From Allosaccharopolyspora coralli (GTDB lineage: Bacteria > Actinomycetota > Actinomycetes > Mycobacteriales > Pseudonocardiaceae), in assembly GCF_009664835.1 (NCBI RefSeq), contig NZ_CP045929.1, positions 930,001-994,000 on the forward strand: a stretch of DNA of 64,000 nt, read 5' to 3'. This document shows, piece by piece, positions 18,101-25,930 of this stretch. Made by a program: the position numbers and the translations under genes. Position 1 is the stretch's first letter; each line of letters opens with the position of its first letter. The notes under the pieces are model-generated. The model searched no databases and was not told the origin of the DNA. It worked only from the letters and a program-made list of their open reading frames with translations.

Positions 18101-19258
18101 AGGGAAATCAGCGGCATGCGCCTGTTCGTGGACAACGCGCACACCGCGATCCGGCCGAACAGCGTCGAGATCGTCACGCCCGAAGCGACGTATCGCTCCG
18201 ATGTGGACGCTGCGGGGAGAGTGGAGTTCCCGCCGGTGACCACCGACGTCATGGAGATCCGGATCACCGGATTCGACGGCCAGGACCCGGTGACCGGCCA
18301 ACCCACGAACCGGCACGCAGGAATCGGTACGCTCGAACTCACCGGCGCCGAAGACCTGCTCACCCCGGCCGACCCGGAGACCCCGTTCACGGTGCCGTGC
18401 GGCCAAGGCCCACCGGTGACCATCGACGGTGTCGAACACCCCACCTCCGTCCGCGGCACCATCGCCGACGTCACCGGCCACCGCACGCTCCCGCTGATCC
18501 CTTGCGACGACCTCGCCGAGGACGTGCCGATCCCGGCGGGCGAACACGAAATCCGCACGGCTCCCTCCGACGCGTTCGTCGTCCAGGGCCTGTGGCTGCG
18601 GCCCGCCGAAGACGGCCCCCGCGCGGAGCCCGCACCGTCGCGTCCCGTCGAGGTGACCGACTGGAACGAGACGAGCCGCAGTCTCGACCTCGCGCCCGGG
18701 CCACGGTCGGTGTTGTCGGTTCCGGAGAACGCCAACCAGGGGTGGGTGGCGCGACTCGACGGCGAGCGGCTCGAGCCGACCCGGGTGGACGGCTGGCAGC
18801 AGGCGTGGGTCGTGCCCGAGGGCGCGGGAGGCGAGGTCACGCTGGACTTCGAACCGAACAGCCGTTACCGAGGCGGTCTGCTGGCGGGCGGGTTCGCCGC
18901 GCTCGCAGTAGTCGGGGCGACGTTCCTGCCGGTACGGCGGCGACAGCAGGTCTCGACCGCTCCGAGTGGCGGCCGGATGACGTTCGCGGCGGTGGCCGGG
19001 CTCCTGGCGGTCCTCGGTGGGATCCCCGGGGTGGTGGCCCTGGCCGCCGGGCTCGGCCTGCGGTGGTGGCGGCCGTCGTTGTCGCCGTGGTTCGCGCTCG
19101 GCGGGATGGCGGTCGCGACGACGATCGCGTTCGCCGGTCAGGTGCTCGGCTTCGGCCAGGAGTGGGCGAACGCCGGGCCGAGTCAGGCGGCGGCGCTGCT
19201 CGCAGTAGGCGCAGTCATCGGGACATGCCTCGACTTCTCCCGGAGAGGGAGTGGTTGA
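15146..19258 (+). CDS. aftD: Alpha-(1->3)-arabinofuranosyltransferase AftD (DUF3367)
   Basis: Large GT-C glycosyltransferase of cell-wall arabinan synthesis; it uses decaprenyl-phospho-arabinose and adds branching arabinose outside the membrane. The 1370-residue product begins with a multi-helix membrane part (residues about 30-450). The GT-C acidic loop follows the first helix (ITSETKLDLAMDPAGFLGR). Long extracytoplasmic beta domains then include two discoidin-like carbohydrate-binding modules, each with a DGDPTTAWHSS or DGDAATAWVPD signature. The last membrane helices are at about residues 1245-1365. Length and layout match mycobacterial AftD (about 1400 residues). ATG 15146 is chosen; the frame is open well upstream but those residues are shadow sequence of the opposite methyltransferase gene. 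Confidence 0.93.
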   Translation: MVTTGGGEHDRLPQRGGVDSTRTWPRRPTPALWVGAVLVLVSFLQAPGKITSETKLDLAMDPAGFLGRALHMWNPQATSGELQNQAYGYLFPMGPYFVALDAIGVPTWIAQRLWCAILLCLAFGGALLLARSLRIGTEPSRLVGAVAYALAPRMITEIGVVSAEMMPAAMLPWVMLPLVRAERIGSPRRAAGLSALAVLGMGGVNGAMVVMALVLPGLWLLTRRWTRGHVKLVAWWCVFVPVVSLWWILPLLLLGRYSLPFLDYIESAATTTGPLSLFQVLRGTDQWVAYIVQDGPWWPAGWAMINNPVLIVATGVVAALALWGLADSRLPERRFLVLAAITGLTFLAVGFVGELGSPFAETARELLDGPLAPLRNVHKFDPVLRLALALAFMHAVTVLGIERAPRTRWSGALWTAGAAALVVVAAAPAFLFMLRLEPGWDETPRHWQEAMSWVAERDEHARTLLVPSTGFGLYDWGRTIDEPAQPLASSPWAVRNQIPLGSEGNTRMMDAVDEVLAHGRGDPHLADMLARSGFRFLLLRNDIPREKTEAPPLSRMHEGLAASPGLRKVADFGPTVQPGTGESASVVDTTAPPVASVQIYEVESEVPRATATPLDEVTTVSGGPESLLPLMRSGQLDPRTPVVLTGDGGAGGERVVTDGLRDRERDMGRVRENLSATRTSEQPTRFDRGAQDLLPVRGEQHRTFAELRGITSVSASTAASYADSAGRVDPTHQPFAAVDGDPTTAWHSSSFSGPDGQWLEVDLPGPRDVDSVDLSFVEDLRVGWPASRIRITTDQGSIEHSVQRGGGTHSYPTRAGPTSKVRVTVLSLVVGRQDGNVGISELAVPGVEAERLLRVPSDTGALAAGPRPGFTFSRGPAPEFACQRDASGATRCDAGLAQEGEEPRGPQRLFSTDTDGTYQVGGTVLPAPGGVVPFAPQGLDVTASSQLGGDPAAGPFAAIDGDAATAWVPDVTDLDRSLRLSWDGPREISGMRLFVDNAHTAIRPNSVEIVTPEATYRSDVDAAGRVEFPPVTTDVMEIRITGFDGQDPVTGQPTNRHAGIGTLELTGAEDLLTPADPETPFTVPCGQGPPVTIDGVEHPTSVRGTIADVTGHRTLPLIPCDDLAEDVPIPAGEHEIRTAPSDAFVVQGLWLRPAEDGPRAEPAPSRPVEVTDWNETSRSLDLAPGPRSVLSVPENANQGWVARLDGERLEPTRVDGWQQAWVVPEGAGGEVTLDFEPNSRYRGGLLAGGFAALAVVGATFLPVRRRQQVSTAPSGGRMTFAAVAGLLAVLGGIPGVVALAAGLGLRWWRPSLSPWFALGGMAVATTIAFAGQVLGFGQEWANAGPSQAAALLAVGAVIGTCLDFSRRGSG

Positions 19259-19288
19259 TCTGCGTGGACGTGCCTCGACTTCCGCCGT

Positions 19289-19478
19289 GAGAACTCCTTG
19301 CAGAAAGGAGCTGTCACCCCAGTACGCAGCCGGACCACCGGCGGGTTCTCAGCGCCCTCCTCGCGAGGACAGCGGTTTCGCCGCGTAGGTCGCTACTCAA
19401 GAAATCGATCCCGCAGCGAGGAGGGCGGGAGAGGTTCCGCTACCCGACCCACCGAGAAACCGTCTGACAAAAGTTCTC
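19289..19478. repeat. Family B element, copy 1
   Basis: About 190 bp with imperfect terminal inverted repeats: GAGAACTCCTTGCAG at the left and CTGACAAAAGTTCTC at the right. The core reads GCGGGTTCTCAGCGCCCTCC, CTCGCGAG, then CTACTCAAGAAATCGATCCC and GCAGCGAGGAGGGCG. It fills the gap between the convergent aftD and flippase genes and ends 5 bp before the flippase stop. Related copies are at 35441 and 42365 (inverted). Confidence 0.7.
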
Positions 19479-19482
19479 AGCT

Positions 19483-20712
19483 TCAGTTCGGGCGGCGGGC
19501 GCGATGCAGGTCTAGGGCGGCGCTGCCGACGGTGAGAGCTCCGGCGGTGAGTGCGGCGGCAGTGATCACCTCGAGTGGTCCGTCGTGCAACCAGATGAGC
19601 ACCAGTACGACCTCCAGCGCGACCGCCGACCACATCAGAACCGTGACCCGCCGGTCGGCGTCCGCCAGCCGCGAGAACAGCAACACCTGCACCATCGACA
19701 GCAGCGCGCCGACGAGCGCGAACGGCCACAGTGACAACGTGCTCGACGCGTACTCGCCACCGCCGATGATCGACACGAGCTCGCTCCCGGAGAACGCGCA
19801 GAACCCGATCACCGACGCCCCGAGCCCGGCACAGACCACGAGTGCGGCAGGGACCGTCCGCTTCCGGGCGGCACGATGCGCGAGCCGAGGCAGGACGACC
19901 ACGGCGACCGCTTGCGGGAGCCAGTAGGCGATCTTCGTGACGATGGAGCCGACCGCGTATTCCCCGGCGTCGGGGCCGGGAAGCACGAACCGCGCCAGGA
20001 CGAGGTCGAGGTTGAGCAGCAGGACCAGCGCGAACATCGCCTGGATGGCGTGCACGATCTCGCCGAGTCGTTCGCCGCGGAACGCGTGCGGCAGCGGCGC
20101 GCCGCACTGCCACCATCCGACAGCCGCCACCACCAGCGACCCGAGCGCGGCACCGGCCATGGTCGCCGCGGAGGTGCCGAAGGTGAGCAGGCCGAGCAGT
20201 GCCCCGCCGACCTTGCCGACACCTTCGAGCGCGACGAGCCCGGCGAGCGCGACGAACCGCTTCGACCCCTGCAGGATTCCGTGGAAGAGCCCGAGCATCG
20301 TCAGCGGCGCGAGCGCGACGACCAGGAACATCGCGGGCAGCGGGCCGTCGAGGTGCAGCAGCAGGGTCAGTGGCAGGACGACGAGCGCACCGATCCCCAG
20401 CACCGCCGTCGTGGTCACGAGCCCGCTGGCGAGCAACCGCGCGGTGAATTCCCGGCGGGGAGCCGGGTCGTCGCCGCCCGCGACGCGCAAGGCGACCACT
20501 GTCTGCAGGCCCATCGCCGGTACGACCCCGATGACCAGAACCGCGAGCAACGCGCTCAGCTCCCCGAAGTGCGCGGGTGCGAGCACGCGGGCTGCGACGA
20601 CGTTGAGGACGTAGCTGGCGGCGTTGCTGCCCGCGAGTGCCGCGGCGACGAGCAGCGGTTCGAGCCGCGCGAGCCACCGGTACCGGGGCGGTGCGGCTTC
20701 TCGGGTCGTCAC
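19483..20712 (-). CDS. Polysaccharide/lipid flippase-like membrane protein (MOP superfamily)
   Basis: A 409-residue polytopic protein with about 12 hydrophobic helices, resembling Wzx/MATE-type lipid-linked oligosaccharide flippases. The first helix pair (LLVAAALAGSNAASYVLNVVAARVLAPAHFGELSAL) has the N-R-GxxxFG-like pattern of the polysacc_synt group. GTG 20712 is chosen for GGGGAGAG upstream; an open frame to 20862 would add 50 arginine-rich residues that look spurious. It is convergent with aftD and divergent from the large membrane protein gene at 20840. It is likely to move a lipid-linked sugar for envelope polysaccharide assembly; the substrate is unknown. Confidence 0.8.
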   Translation of the reverse strand: MTTREAAPPRYRWLARLEPLLVAAALAGSNAASYVLNVVAARVLAPAHFGELSALLAVLVIGVVPAMGLQTVVALRVAGGDDPAPRREFTARLLASGLVTTTAVLGIGALVVLPLTLLLHLDGPLPAMFLVVALAPLTMLGLFHGILQGSKRFVALAGLVALEGVGKVGGALLGLLTFGTSAATMAGAALGSLVVAAVGWWQCGAPLPHAFRGERLGEIVHAIQAMFALVLLLNLDLVLARFVLPGPDAGEYAVGSIVTKIAYWLPQAVAVVVLPRLAHRAARKRTVPAALVVCAGLGASVIGFCAFSGSELVSIIGGGEYASSTLSLWPFALVGALLSMVQVLLFSRLADADRRVTVLMWSAVALEVVLVLIWLHDGPLEVITAAALTAGALTVGSAALDLHRARRPN

Positions 20713-20839
20713 CGACTCTCCCCTCACCGGTCGAGCCGGGGTCGGTCGCGGGCGGCTTCGGCGACGCACCCGACGATGCCGCTTACCCGCGAGTAACCTC
20801 CGACTGTAGCCTGACCGAGCACCGACGAGGGAGACCCGG

Positions 20840-22543
20840 TTGGACGCCGACGACTCGACCACTCCGCCGCACGGCAGGCGGGTCCTTCTGGCGGTGTCCG
20901 CGGCGTTGACCGTGCTGGTGCTCGGACCGTTGCTCGGGCCGGGGTTCGCGCTCTCCTACGACATGGTCTTCGCGCCGCGTCAGTACCTGCTGCCCGAGTC
21001 CTTCGGGCTGGGCGAGGTCCTCCCTCGGTCCGTTCCGGCCGACGCGGTGGTCGCCGCGGCGACGTCGGTGCTCCCCGGCGACCTCGTACAGACGCTGGTG
21101 CTGGCGGCCGCGGTGTTCTCGGCCGCTTACGGTGCGGGACGACTGGTGCCGACGGCCTCGGTACCGACGCGAGTGGTCGCGGCGGTGGCCTACGTGTGGT
21201 CGGCCTACTTCGCGGAGCGGTTGTTCCTCGGCCACTGGCCGCTGCTGCTCACCTATGCCTGCCTGCCGTGGATCGCGCTCGCGGCCTTGCGGCTGCGACG
21301 CGGGCAGGCGCGAGCGGGAGCGCGCCTCGTCCTCGCGACCGCACCGGCGGTGCTGACCGCGCCCGGTGGTGTGCTCGCGGCCGGGGTGGCGTTGGCGTGC
21401 GCCGGGCGCCGCAAGGTCGGCATCGTGCTCGGCGTGTCGGCGGTGCTCAATGCCCCGTGGTGGGTGCCGTCGTTGCTGCGGGGCGCGGAGACCCTGTCCG
21501 ACCCGGCAGGCGTCGCCGCGTTCAGCGCCCGCGCCGAGAGTTGGGGACCGGCATGGCTCAGCGTGCTCGGCCTGGGTGGAGTGTGGAACGCCGAGGTCGT
21601 GCCGGACAGTCGCACCGGACCACTCGCTCCGATCTTCGTGCTGGTCACCGTCGCTGTCGCGCTCGTCGGCCTGCGACGGCTCGCGTGCAGGTGGGGTCGA
21701 CCCGCCTGGGCGTTGTGCGTGCTCGGTGCGATCGGTTTCGCGCTCGCCGTCCTGGCCACGATGCCGATGGGGGAGCCGTTGCTGGCGTGGGCGATGCAGC
21801 ACGTTCCCGGCGCGGGTCTGCTCCGGGACGGACAGCGGTGGGTGGCGTGGTGGGCGTTGCCGTGGGCGCTCGGGTTCGCTCTGGGCGCGGAGCTGCTCGC
21901 GGAGTACGTGCGGTCGCGCGGACGGACCGCGGTCCTGCTCGGCGCGGCACTGCTTCCGGTGGTCGTGATGCCGGATCTGGCGTGGGCGGGATGGGGGCGG
22001 ATGGAACCGGTCGACTATCCGGCGGACTGGTACCGCGTCCGGGAGATACTCGCCGACGATCCGGCGCCCGGCGCGGTGGTGACGCTCCCGCTGTCGAGTT
22101 TTCGCAGCTTCGCGTGGAACGAGCACCGCACACAGCTCGATCCCGCGCCACGGGTGCTGCCGCGCAGCACGGTGATCGACGACCGGCTCCGCGTCGGCGA
22201 TGCCGTCGTGGCGGGCGAGGACCCTCGGGCGCGGCACGTGCGCTCCGCGAGCTCGGCCGAGAACCTCACGGAGGCCGGAATCGGCTGGATCCTCGTCGAG
22301 CACGGCACGCCGGGCCGGGCGGACCCCGCGTTGCTCGAGGACGCCGCAGAGGTGTGGAGCGGGCCGTGGCTGAGCCTGTACCGCGTGCCCGGTGACGTCA
22401 CGCCCACCGAGATCCCCCGAACACAGGTCGTCGCGGTGGCGGCGGCCAACGGTCTCGCGGGCGGGCTGATGATCGGAACGCTGTTGTGGCTGGGGTTACC
22501 GTCCGGTAGATTGTCCCGAATCACGCGTCGGACGAAGGAGTGA
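20840..22543 (+). CDS. Large GT-C-like membrane protein
   Basis: A 567-residue protein with about ten hydrophobic helices followed by a soluble C-terminal part and a last helix (AAANGLAGGLMIGTLLWLGL). The loop after the first helix carries FALSYDMVFAPRQYLLPES with an acidic residue, as GT-C glycosyltransferases have. It probably transfers sugars from a lipid carrier, but the motif is weak. The start is TTG at 20840, with GGGAG upstream. A similar conserved transmembrane gene lies in the mycobacterial aftD-GT4 region as I recall. The DUF2613 gene follows 4 bp downstream, so they form an operon. Confidence 0.75.
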   Translation: MDADDSTTPPHGRRVLLAVSAALTVLVLGPLLGPGFALSYDMVFAPRQYLLPESFGLGEVLPRSVPADAVVAAATSVLPGDLVQTLVLAAAVFSAAYGAGRLVPTASVPTRVVAAVAYVWSAYFAERLFLGHWPLLLTYACLPWIALAALRLRRGQARAGARLVLATAPAVLTAPGGVLAAGVALACAGRRKVGIVLGVSAVLNAPWWVPSLLRGAETLSDPAGVAAFSARAESWGPAWLSVLGLGGVWNAEVVPDSRTGPLAPIFVLVTVAVALVGLRRLACRWGRPAWALCVLGAIGFALAVLATMPMGEPLLAWAMQHVPGAGLLRDGQRWVAWWALPWALGFALGAELLAEYVRSRGRTAVLLGAALLPVVVMPDLAWAGWGRMEPVDYPADWYRVREILADDPAPGAVVTLPLSSFRSFAWNEHRTQLDPAPRVLPRSTVIDDRLRVGDAVVAGEDPRARHVRSASSAENLTEAGIGWILVEHGTPGRADPALLEDAAEVWSGPWLSLYRVPGDVTPTEIPRTQVVAVAAANGLAGGLMIGTLLWLGLPSGRLSRITRRTKE

Positions 22544-22547
22544 CACG

Positions 22548-22724
22548 GTGGGCAACGTCATCGGAGCAGCTGTGGCTCTGGTTCTCGGACTCGGGCTCGC
22601 CGCTGGCGCGGGTCAAGGCATGATCGCGCTCGCGGATCCGGACGGCTCCGACGAGGTCACGAACGCGGTGAACTCCTCCGTCAACCCGATGAGCGACCCG
22701 GACACCCTCTACGGCAGTCGCTGA
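22548..22724 (+). CDS. DUF2613 small membrane protein
   Basis: A 58-residue protein starting with GTG, with GGAG upstream. It opens GNVIGAAVALVLGLGLAAGAGQ, a single glycine-rich hydrophobic helix, followed by a polar tail (NAVNSSVNPMSDPDTLYG). This matches the DUF2613 family, which is found next to aftD in mycobacteria. Its role is unknown; tight linkage to the arabinan and GT-C genes suggests an accessory subunit. The start lies 4 bp after the preceding stop. It overlooks no better reading frame. Confidence 0.85.
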   Translation: MGNVIGAAVALVLGLGLAAGAGQGMIALADPDGSDEVTNAVNSSVNPMSDPDTLYGSR

Positions 22725-22734
22725 CCTCTGCACC

Positions 22735-23853
22735 GTGGGCTCAACTCCGCGCCGGCGGCGCGCCGAGGCCGCTTCCGAGAGCGCGCACGCGGCGGTGGGA
22801 CTCTACGGCGATCCGACGGTGTCGTGGAGCATCGTGCTGCACGCCCGGCTGCACGCTCCGATTCGAGCGGACGACGTCGCCGCGCGACTCGCCGAAACCA
22901 CCGTCGCCCATCCGCATCTGGGCTCGCCGCCTGCCGTCCGGGAGGTATCGGCCGCCGAGCTGCCCGCCCTGCGTGACCGATTCGCCTCCGAGTCCTACGA
23001 GCGAGGTGATCCGCTCGTCCGCGCGGCCGTCTGTGCCGAGGAGCCCGGGCTGGTCATCGCCGCCCACCACGGAGTCGTCGACGGCCTCGGCTTGCTGAGC
23101 CTGCTCGGCACGGCGTTGGATACGCGCGTCACCTCCCAGGCCGCCGGACTCGGCGATCGCGAGCCCGAGGGGTCCTTTCTGATGTCGGCGGTGCGGCGTG
23201 GGACGGAGGCCGTGCTGGCCCCGCCCTCGCGCATCACCCCGCTCCCGGCCGGAACGCGATCGGATGGCGGCGACGTGTTCGTCCGGCGCGATCACGATCG
23301 GATGCGAGCGGGCACCGCCGTTCTCGCCGTCGCCGCGACGCGGGCCACCGAACGCTGGAACCGGGGCAGTGGCCGTGCCGCCTCGCGGATCGTCGCGGCC
23401 GTCGGGGCGTCCCGCCGCAGCGGCGCCACCACGCGCCCGGTCCAGGAAAGCGCCTTCTTCCGGCTGCGTCTGCAGCCGGATGCCCGAGTCGAAGACGTGG
23501 CACGGATGCTGCGCGACCACACCCCCGAACCCGAGTTCCCCGCACGCTCCAGCGGCCTGTTCCGGTTCGGGACGAGACTGCTGGCCCGCCGGCTCGGCTC
23601 GACCTTCCTGGTCTCCAACCTCGGAGTGGTCGACACGGGTGGCGAAGTCGCCGCGCTGGCGTTCTACCCCGCCGCCAGCGGCCGCTCAGGCGTGGCCTTC
23701 GGCGCGGTCACCGTCGACGGCACCACCACGCTCACCGTGCGGGCGCGTCGCCGGGACTTCGACGAGCGGGCGGCCGCCGCGCTCGCCGACGGGCTCGTCG
23801 ACCGGCTCGACGCGTTGGTCGGGTCCGTCGACGGTCAGCTCGCGCACGAGTGA
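22735..23853 (+). CDS. Condensation/acyltransferase-like protein
   Basis: A 372-residue protein of the CoA-dependent acyltransferase superfamily (PapA/WES/condensation-like). The catalytic motif HHGVVDG (HHxxxDG) lies near residue 106. The N-terminal half has the expected small subdomain (WSIVLHARLHAPIRADDVAARL), and the C-terminal half contains a floor-loop-like SNLGVVDTGG. Start GTG 22735, 10 bp after the DUF2613 stop. Such enzymes acylate sugars or lipids, so acylation of an envelope glycolipid is plausible given the neighbours. Its last 168 bp overlap the convergent glycosyltransferase gene in antisense. Confidence 0.82.
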   Translation: MGSTPRRRRAEAASESAHAAVGLYGDPTVSWSIVLHARLHAPIRADDVAARLAETTVAHPHLGSPPAVREVSAAELPALRDRFASESYERGDPLVRAAVCAEEPGLVIAAHHGVVDGLGLLSLLGTALDTRVTSQAAGLGDREPEGSFLMSAVRRGTEAVLAPPSRITPLPAGTRSDGGDVFVRRDHDRMRAGTAVLAVAATRATERWNRGSGRAASRIVAAVGASRRSGATTRPVQESAFFRLRLQPDARVEDVARMLRDHTPEPEFPARSSGLFRFGTRLLARRLGSTFLVSNLGVVDTGGEVAALAFYPAASGRSGVAFGAVTVDGTTTLTVRARRRDFDERAAAALADGLVDRLDALVGSVDGQLAHE

Positions 23854-24933
23854 CTCGAACGCCGCGACACTGTCCTCCCACCGGTAGCGGCCCGCGTGCG
23901 TCGTCGCCGCCTCGCCCATCACGCGCCGCAGGTGCGCGTCCGCGAGAAGCCGCTCGACGCCGTCAGCGAACTCGTCGAAGTCGTCGGCCAACAGGCCCGT
24001 CCGGTCCTCGACGATCGACTCGGTGACCCCACCCGCAGACCGGTAAGCCAGCGACGGGACGCCGTGCGCGGCGGCCTCCATGATCACGATGCCCCAGCCT
24101 TCCTTCACCGACGGGCACAGGTGCAGCCACGAGCGCGCGAGGATCTCGTGCTTTGTGTGTTCCTCCACCCAGCCGTGGAACGTGACGCGCCGCTCGACGC
24201 CGCGCGTGCGCGCGTACTCGCGCAGCTCGTTCTCCCAGGGGCCTTGGCCCACCACGTCGAGCCGCAGAGTCGGCCACCGCTGTCCGAGCAGGGCGAGCAC
24301 GTCGATCGCGTGCTCGACGCGCTTGTGCGGGACCAGTCGGCTCACAACCGCGAGCGTCGGCTCCGGCGCACGGCGACCGCTGTGCGCCGGCACCGGGTCG
24401 AGGCCGTTCGGCACCACCTCGACACGCGCGGGATCGACGCCCAGCTCCGCCAGCTCCGACCGGGTCACCTCGGAGACGGTGACGTACCGGCACTTGCGGT
24501 ACACCTTGGGCGCCAGCCACGACTCGATCCACCAGCCCACTCGTCCAAACACCGAACCCAACGCGCTGGCCCACTGTTCGCGATGCACGTGGTGCACCAG
24601 GACCACGACGGGACAGCGTGCGACCAGTTTGGACAGGAACGGCATGCCGTTCTGTACGTCGATGACGACGTCCGCGCGGGTGCGGGCACTGGCCAGCAGG
24701 GCGTGCGCGTACACGCTGAACGTGCTGCCACGCCTGCGGTAGCGGACGCCGTCGCGCCACTCGCCGACCCCGGCGTGCGGATACGCCGCGCACTGGATGT
24801 CGACACGGTAGCCGCGCCGCGCCAGCCCGTGCGCCATCTGTTCGACGTATCGTTCGGAACCGCCGCCTGCCGGGTGTCCGGTGTCGCGCCAGTTGAGCAG
24901 GAGCACCCGCGGGCGGGAATCGGCGTCGCGCAC
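23686..24933 (-). CDS. GT4-family glycosyltransferase
   Basis: A 415-residue enzyme with the GT-B two-domain layout. The N-terminal nucleotide-fold domain begins PRVLLLNWRDTGHPAGGGSERYVEQMA. The sugar-nucleotide domain has VVSRLVPHKRVEHAIDVL and the E-x7-E motif region CPSVKEGWGIVIMEAAAHGVP. GTG 24933 is chosen for GGGGAGAA 4 nt upstream. After the usual end of the fold (near VRELTVDG) come about 45 polar residues that overlap the acyltransferase gene in antisense; an extended reading frame rather than a domain is likely. It is divergent from the methyltransferase at 25022. This pairing recalls the mycobacterial methyltransferase-GT4 pair; its acceptor is unknown. Confidence 0.9.
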   Translation of the reverse strand: MRDADSRPRVLLLNWRDTGHPAGGGSERYVEQMAHGLARRGYRVDIQCAAYPHAGVGEWRDGVRYRRRGSTFSVYAHALLASARTRADVVIDVQNGMPFLSKLVARCPVVVLVHHVHREQWASALGSVFGRVGWWIESWLAPKVYRKCRYVTVSEVTRSELAELGVDPARVEVVPNGLDPVPAHSGRRAPEPTLAVVSRLVPHKRVEHAIDVLALLGQRWPTLRLDVVGQGPWENELREYARTRGVERRVTFHGWVEEHTKHEILARSWLHLCPSVKEGWGIVIMEAAAHGVPSLAYRSAGGVTESIVEDRTGLLADDFDEFADGVERLLADAHLRRVMGEAATTHAGRYRWEDSVAAFESLVRELTVDGPDQRVEPVDEPVGERGGRPLVEVPATRPHGERGGAVDGDRAEGHA

Positions 24934-25021
24934 GAAATTCTCCCCACTCCGGCACGTGATGCTAAGTTGACGGTGCTGACAGGATAATCGACGGTCGATC
25001 CGAAAGCGAGATGCGAGAACG

Positions 25022-25795
25022 ATGAAACCTTCCCGTGTGCGATTCGGTTCAGATCGTTCTCGAGATCCGGGACACCGGCCGGATCTCGCTCGGTCCGTGC
25101 GATTGTTCACGGCGTTCCTGCACGAGCAGACGGATCCCGACAGATTCTACGGCGAGCTCGCGAAGGACTCCGTCGAGCAATTGGCGCGCTACACGCCGTT
25201 GTCCGGGCGAACGGTGGTCGACGTCGGCGGCGGGCCCGGTTATTTCTGTGACGCGTTCCGGGCGGCGGGCGCAGGCTACCTGGGCGTGGACCCGGATGTC
25301 GGCGAGCTGTCCGCACGCGGAACACCTGGTCAGAACATGGTTCGGGCCAGCGGGACCGAGCTGCCCGTCCGGGACGGCGCGGTCGACGTGTGCTACTCGT
25401 CCAACGTTCTCGAACACGTCTCCGCGCCCCGGACGATGTTGGAGGAAATGTGTCGCGTGACGAGACCGGGCGGCATCGTGTTCGTCTCGTACACGCCGTG
25501 GCTGTCTCCGTGGGGCGGACACGAAACAGCCCCGTGGCATTTCGCAGGCGGCGATTTCGCACGCGATCGCTACATCCGGAAAAACGGCCACGAGCCCAAG
25601 AACAGGTTCGGCGAGACGCTGTTTCCGATCAGTATCTCCGCCGTGCTCGACTGGGCCCGTGGCACCCCGTCCGCAGAATTGCTGCACGCGTTTCCCCGGT
25701 ATCACCCGTGGTGGGCGACATGGATCGTCCGGATCCCCGGAATCCGGGAGGTCGCGTCGTGGAATCTGGCGATGGTGTTGCGTAAGAAACCGTGA
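25022..25795 (+). CDS. Class I SAM-dependent methyltransferase
   Basis: A 257-residue enzyme. Motif I is VVDVGGGPGYFCDAF near residue 66, motif II YLGVDPD, and SSNVLEHVSAP with RVTRPGGIVFVSYTPWLSPWGGHE forms motifs IV-VI of the Methyltransf_11 group. The aromatic C-terminus (HPWWATWIVRIPG) may touch the membrane. It is divergent from the GT4 gene with 88 bp between. It probably methylates a sugar or lipid of the envelope. A strong hairpin (25815-25850) and a family A remnant follow. Confidence 0.87.
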   Translation: MKPSRVRFGSDRSRDPGHRPDLARSVRLFTAFLHEQTDPDRFYGELAKDSVEQLARYTPLSGRTVVDVGGGPGYFCDAFRAAGAGYLGVDPDVGELSARGTPGQNMVRASGTELPVRDGAVDVCYSSNVLEHVSAPRTMLEEMCRVTRPGGIVFVSYTPWLSPWGGHETAPWHFAGGDFARDRYIRKNGHEPKNRFGETLFPISISAVLDWARGTPSAELLHAFPRYHPWWATWIVRIPGIREVASWNLAMVLRKKP

Positions 25796-25814
25796 GCGCG
25801 ACCGAAGGGTGGAA

Positions 25815-25850
25815 GAGTCCCGCCGCACTCCGGTGAGCACGGCGGGACTC
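25815..25850 (+). terminator. Terminator hairpin after the methyltransferase gene
   Basis: GAGTCCCGCCG pairs perfectly with CGGCGGGACTC over a 14-nt loop, 20 bp after the stop codon at 25795. No T-tract follows. Confidence 0.65.
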
Positions 25851-25859
25851 GGTCTCAAA

Positions 25860-25922
25860 GGGCATTGTGGAACTCGGGTGGGATGCCGGTACCGGACCAG
25901 CCACCAAGTTCCAACAATGCCC
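25860..25922. repeat. Family A minimal element (terminal repeats only)
   Basis: Two near-perfect 22-nt arms (GGGCATTGTGGAACT... and ...AAGTTCCAACAATGCCC) are separated by about 19 bp centred on GGTACC. These are the ends of the family A elements without the core. It lies between convergent genes and 8 bp from the DUF3068 stop, so it probably also terminates transcription. Confidence 0.65.
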
Positions 25923-25930
25923 TCTCGCAC

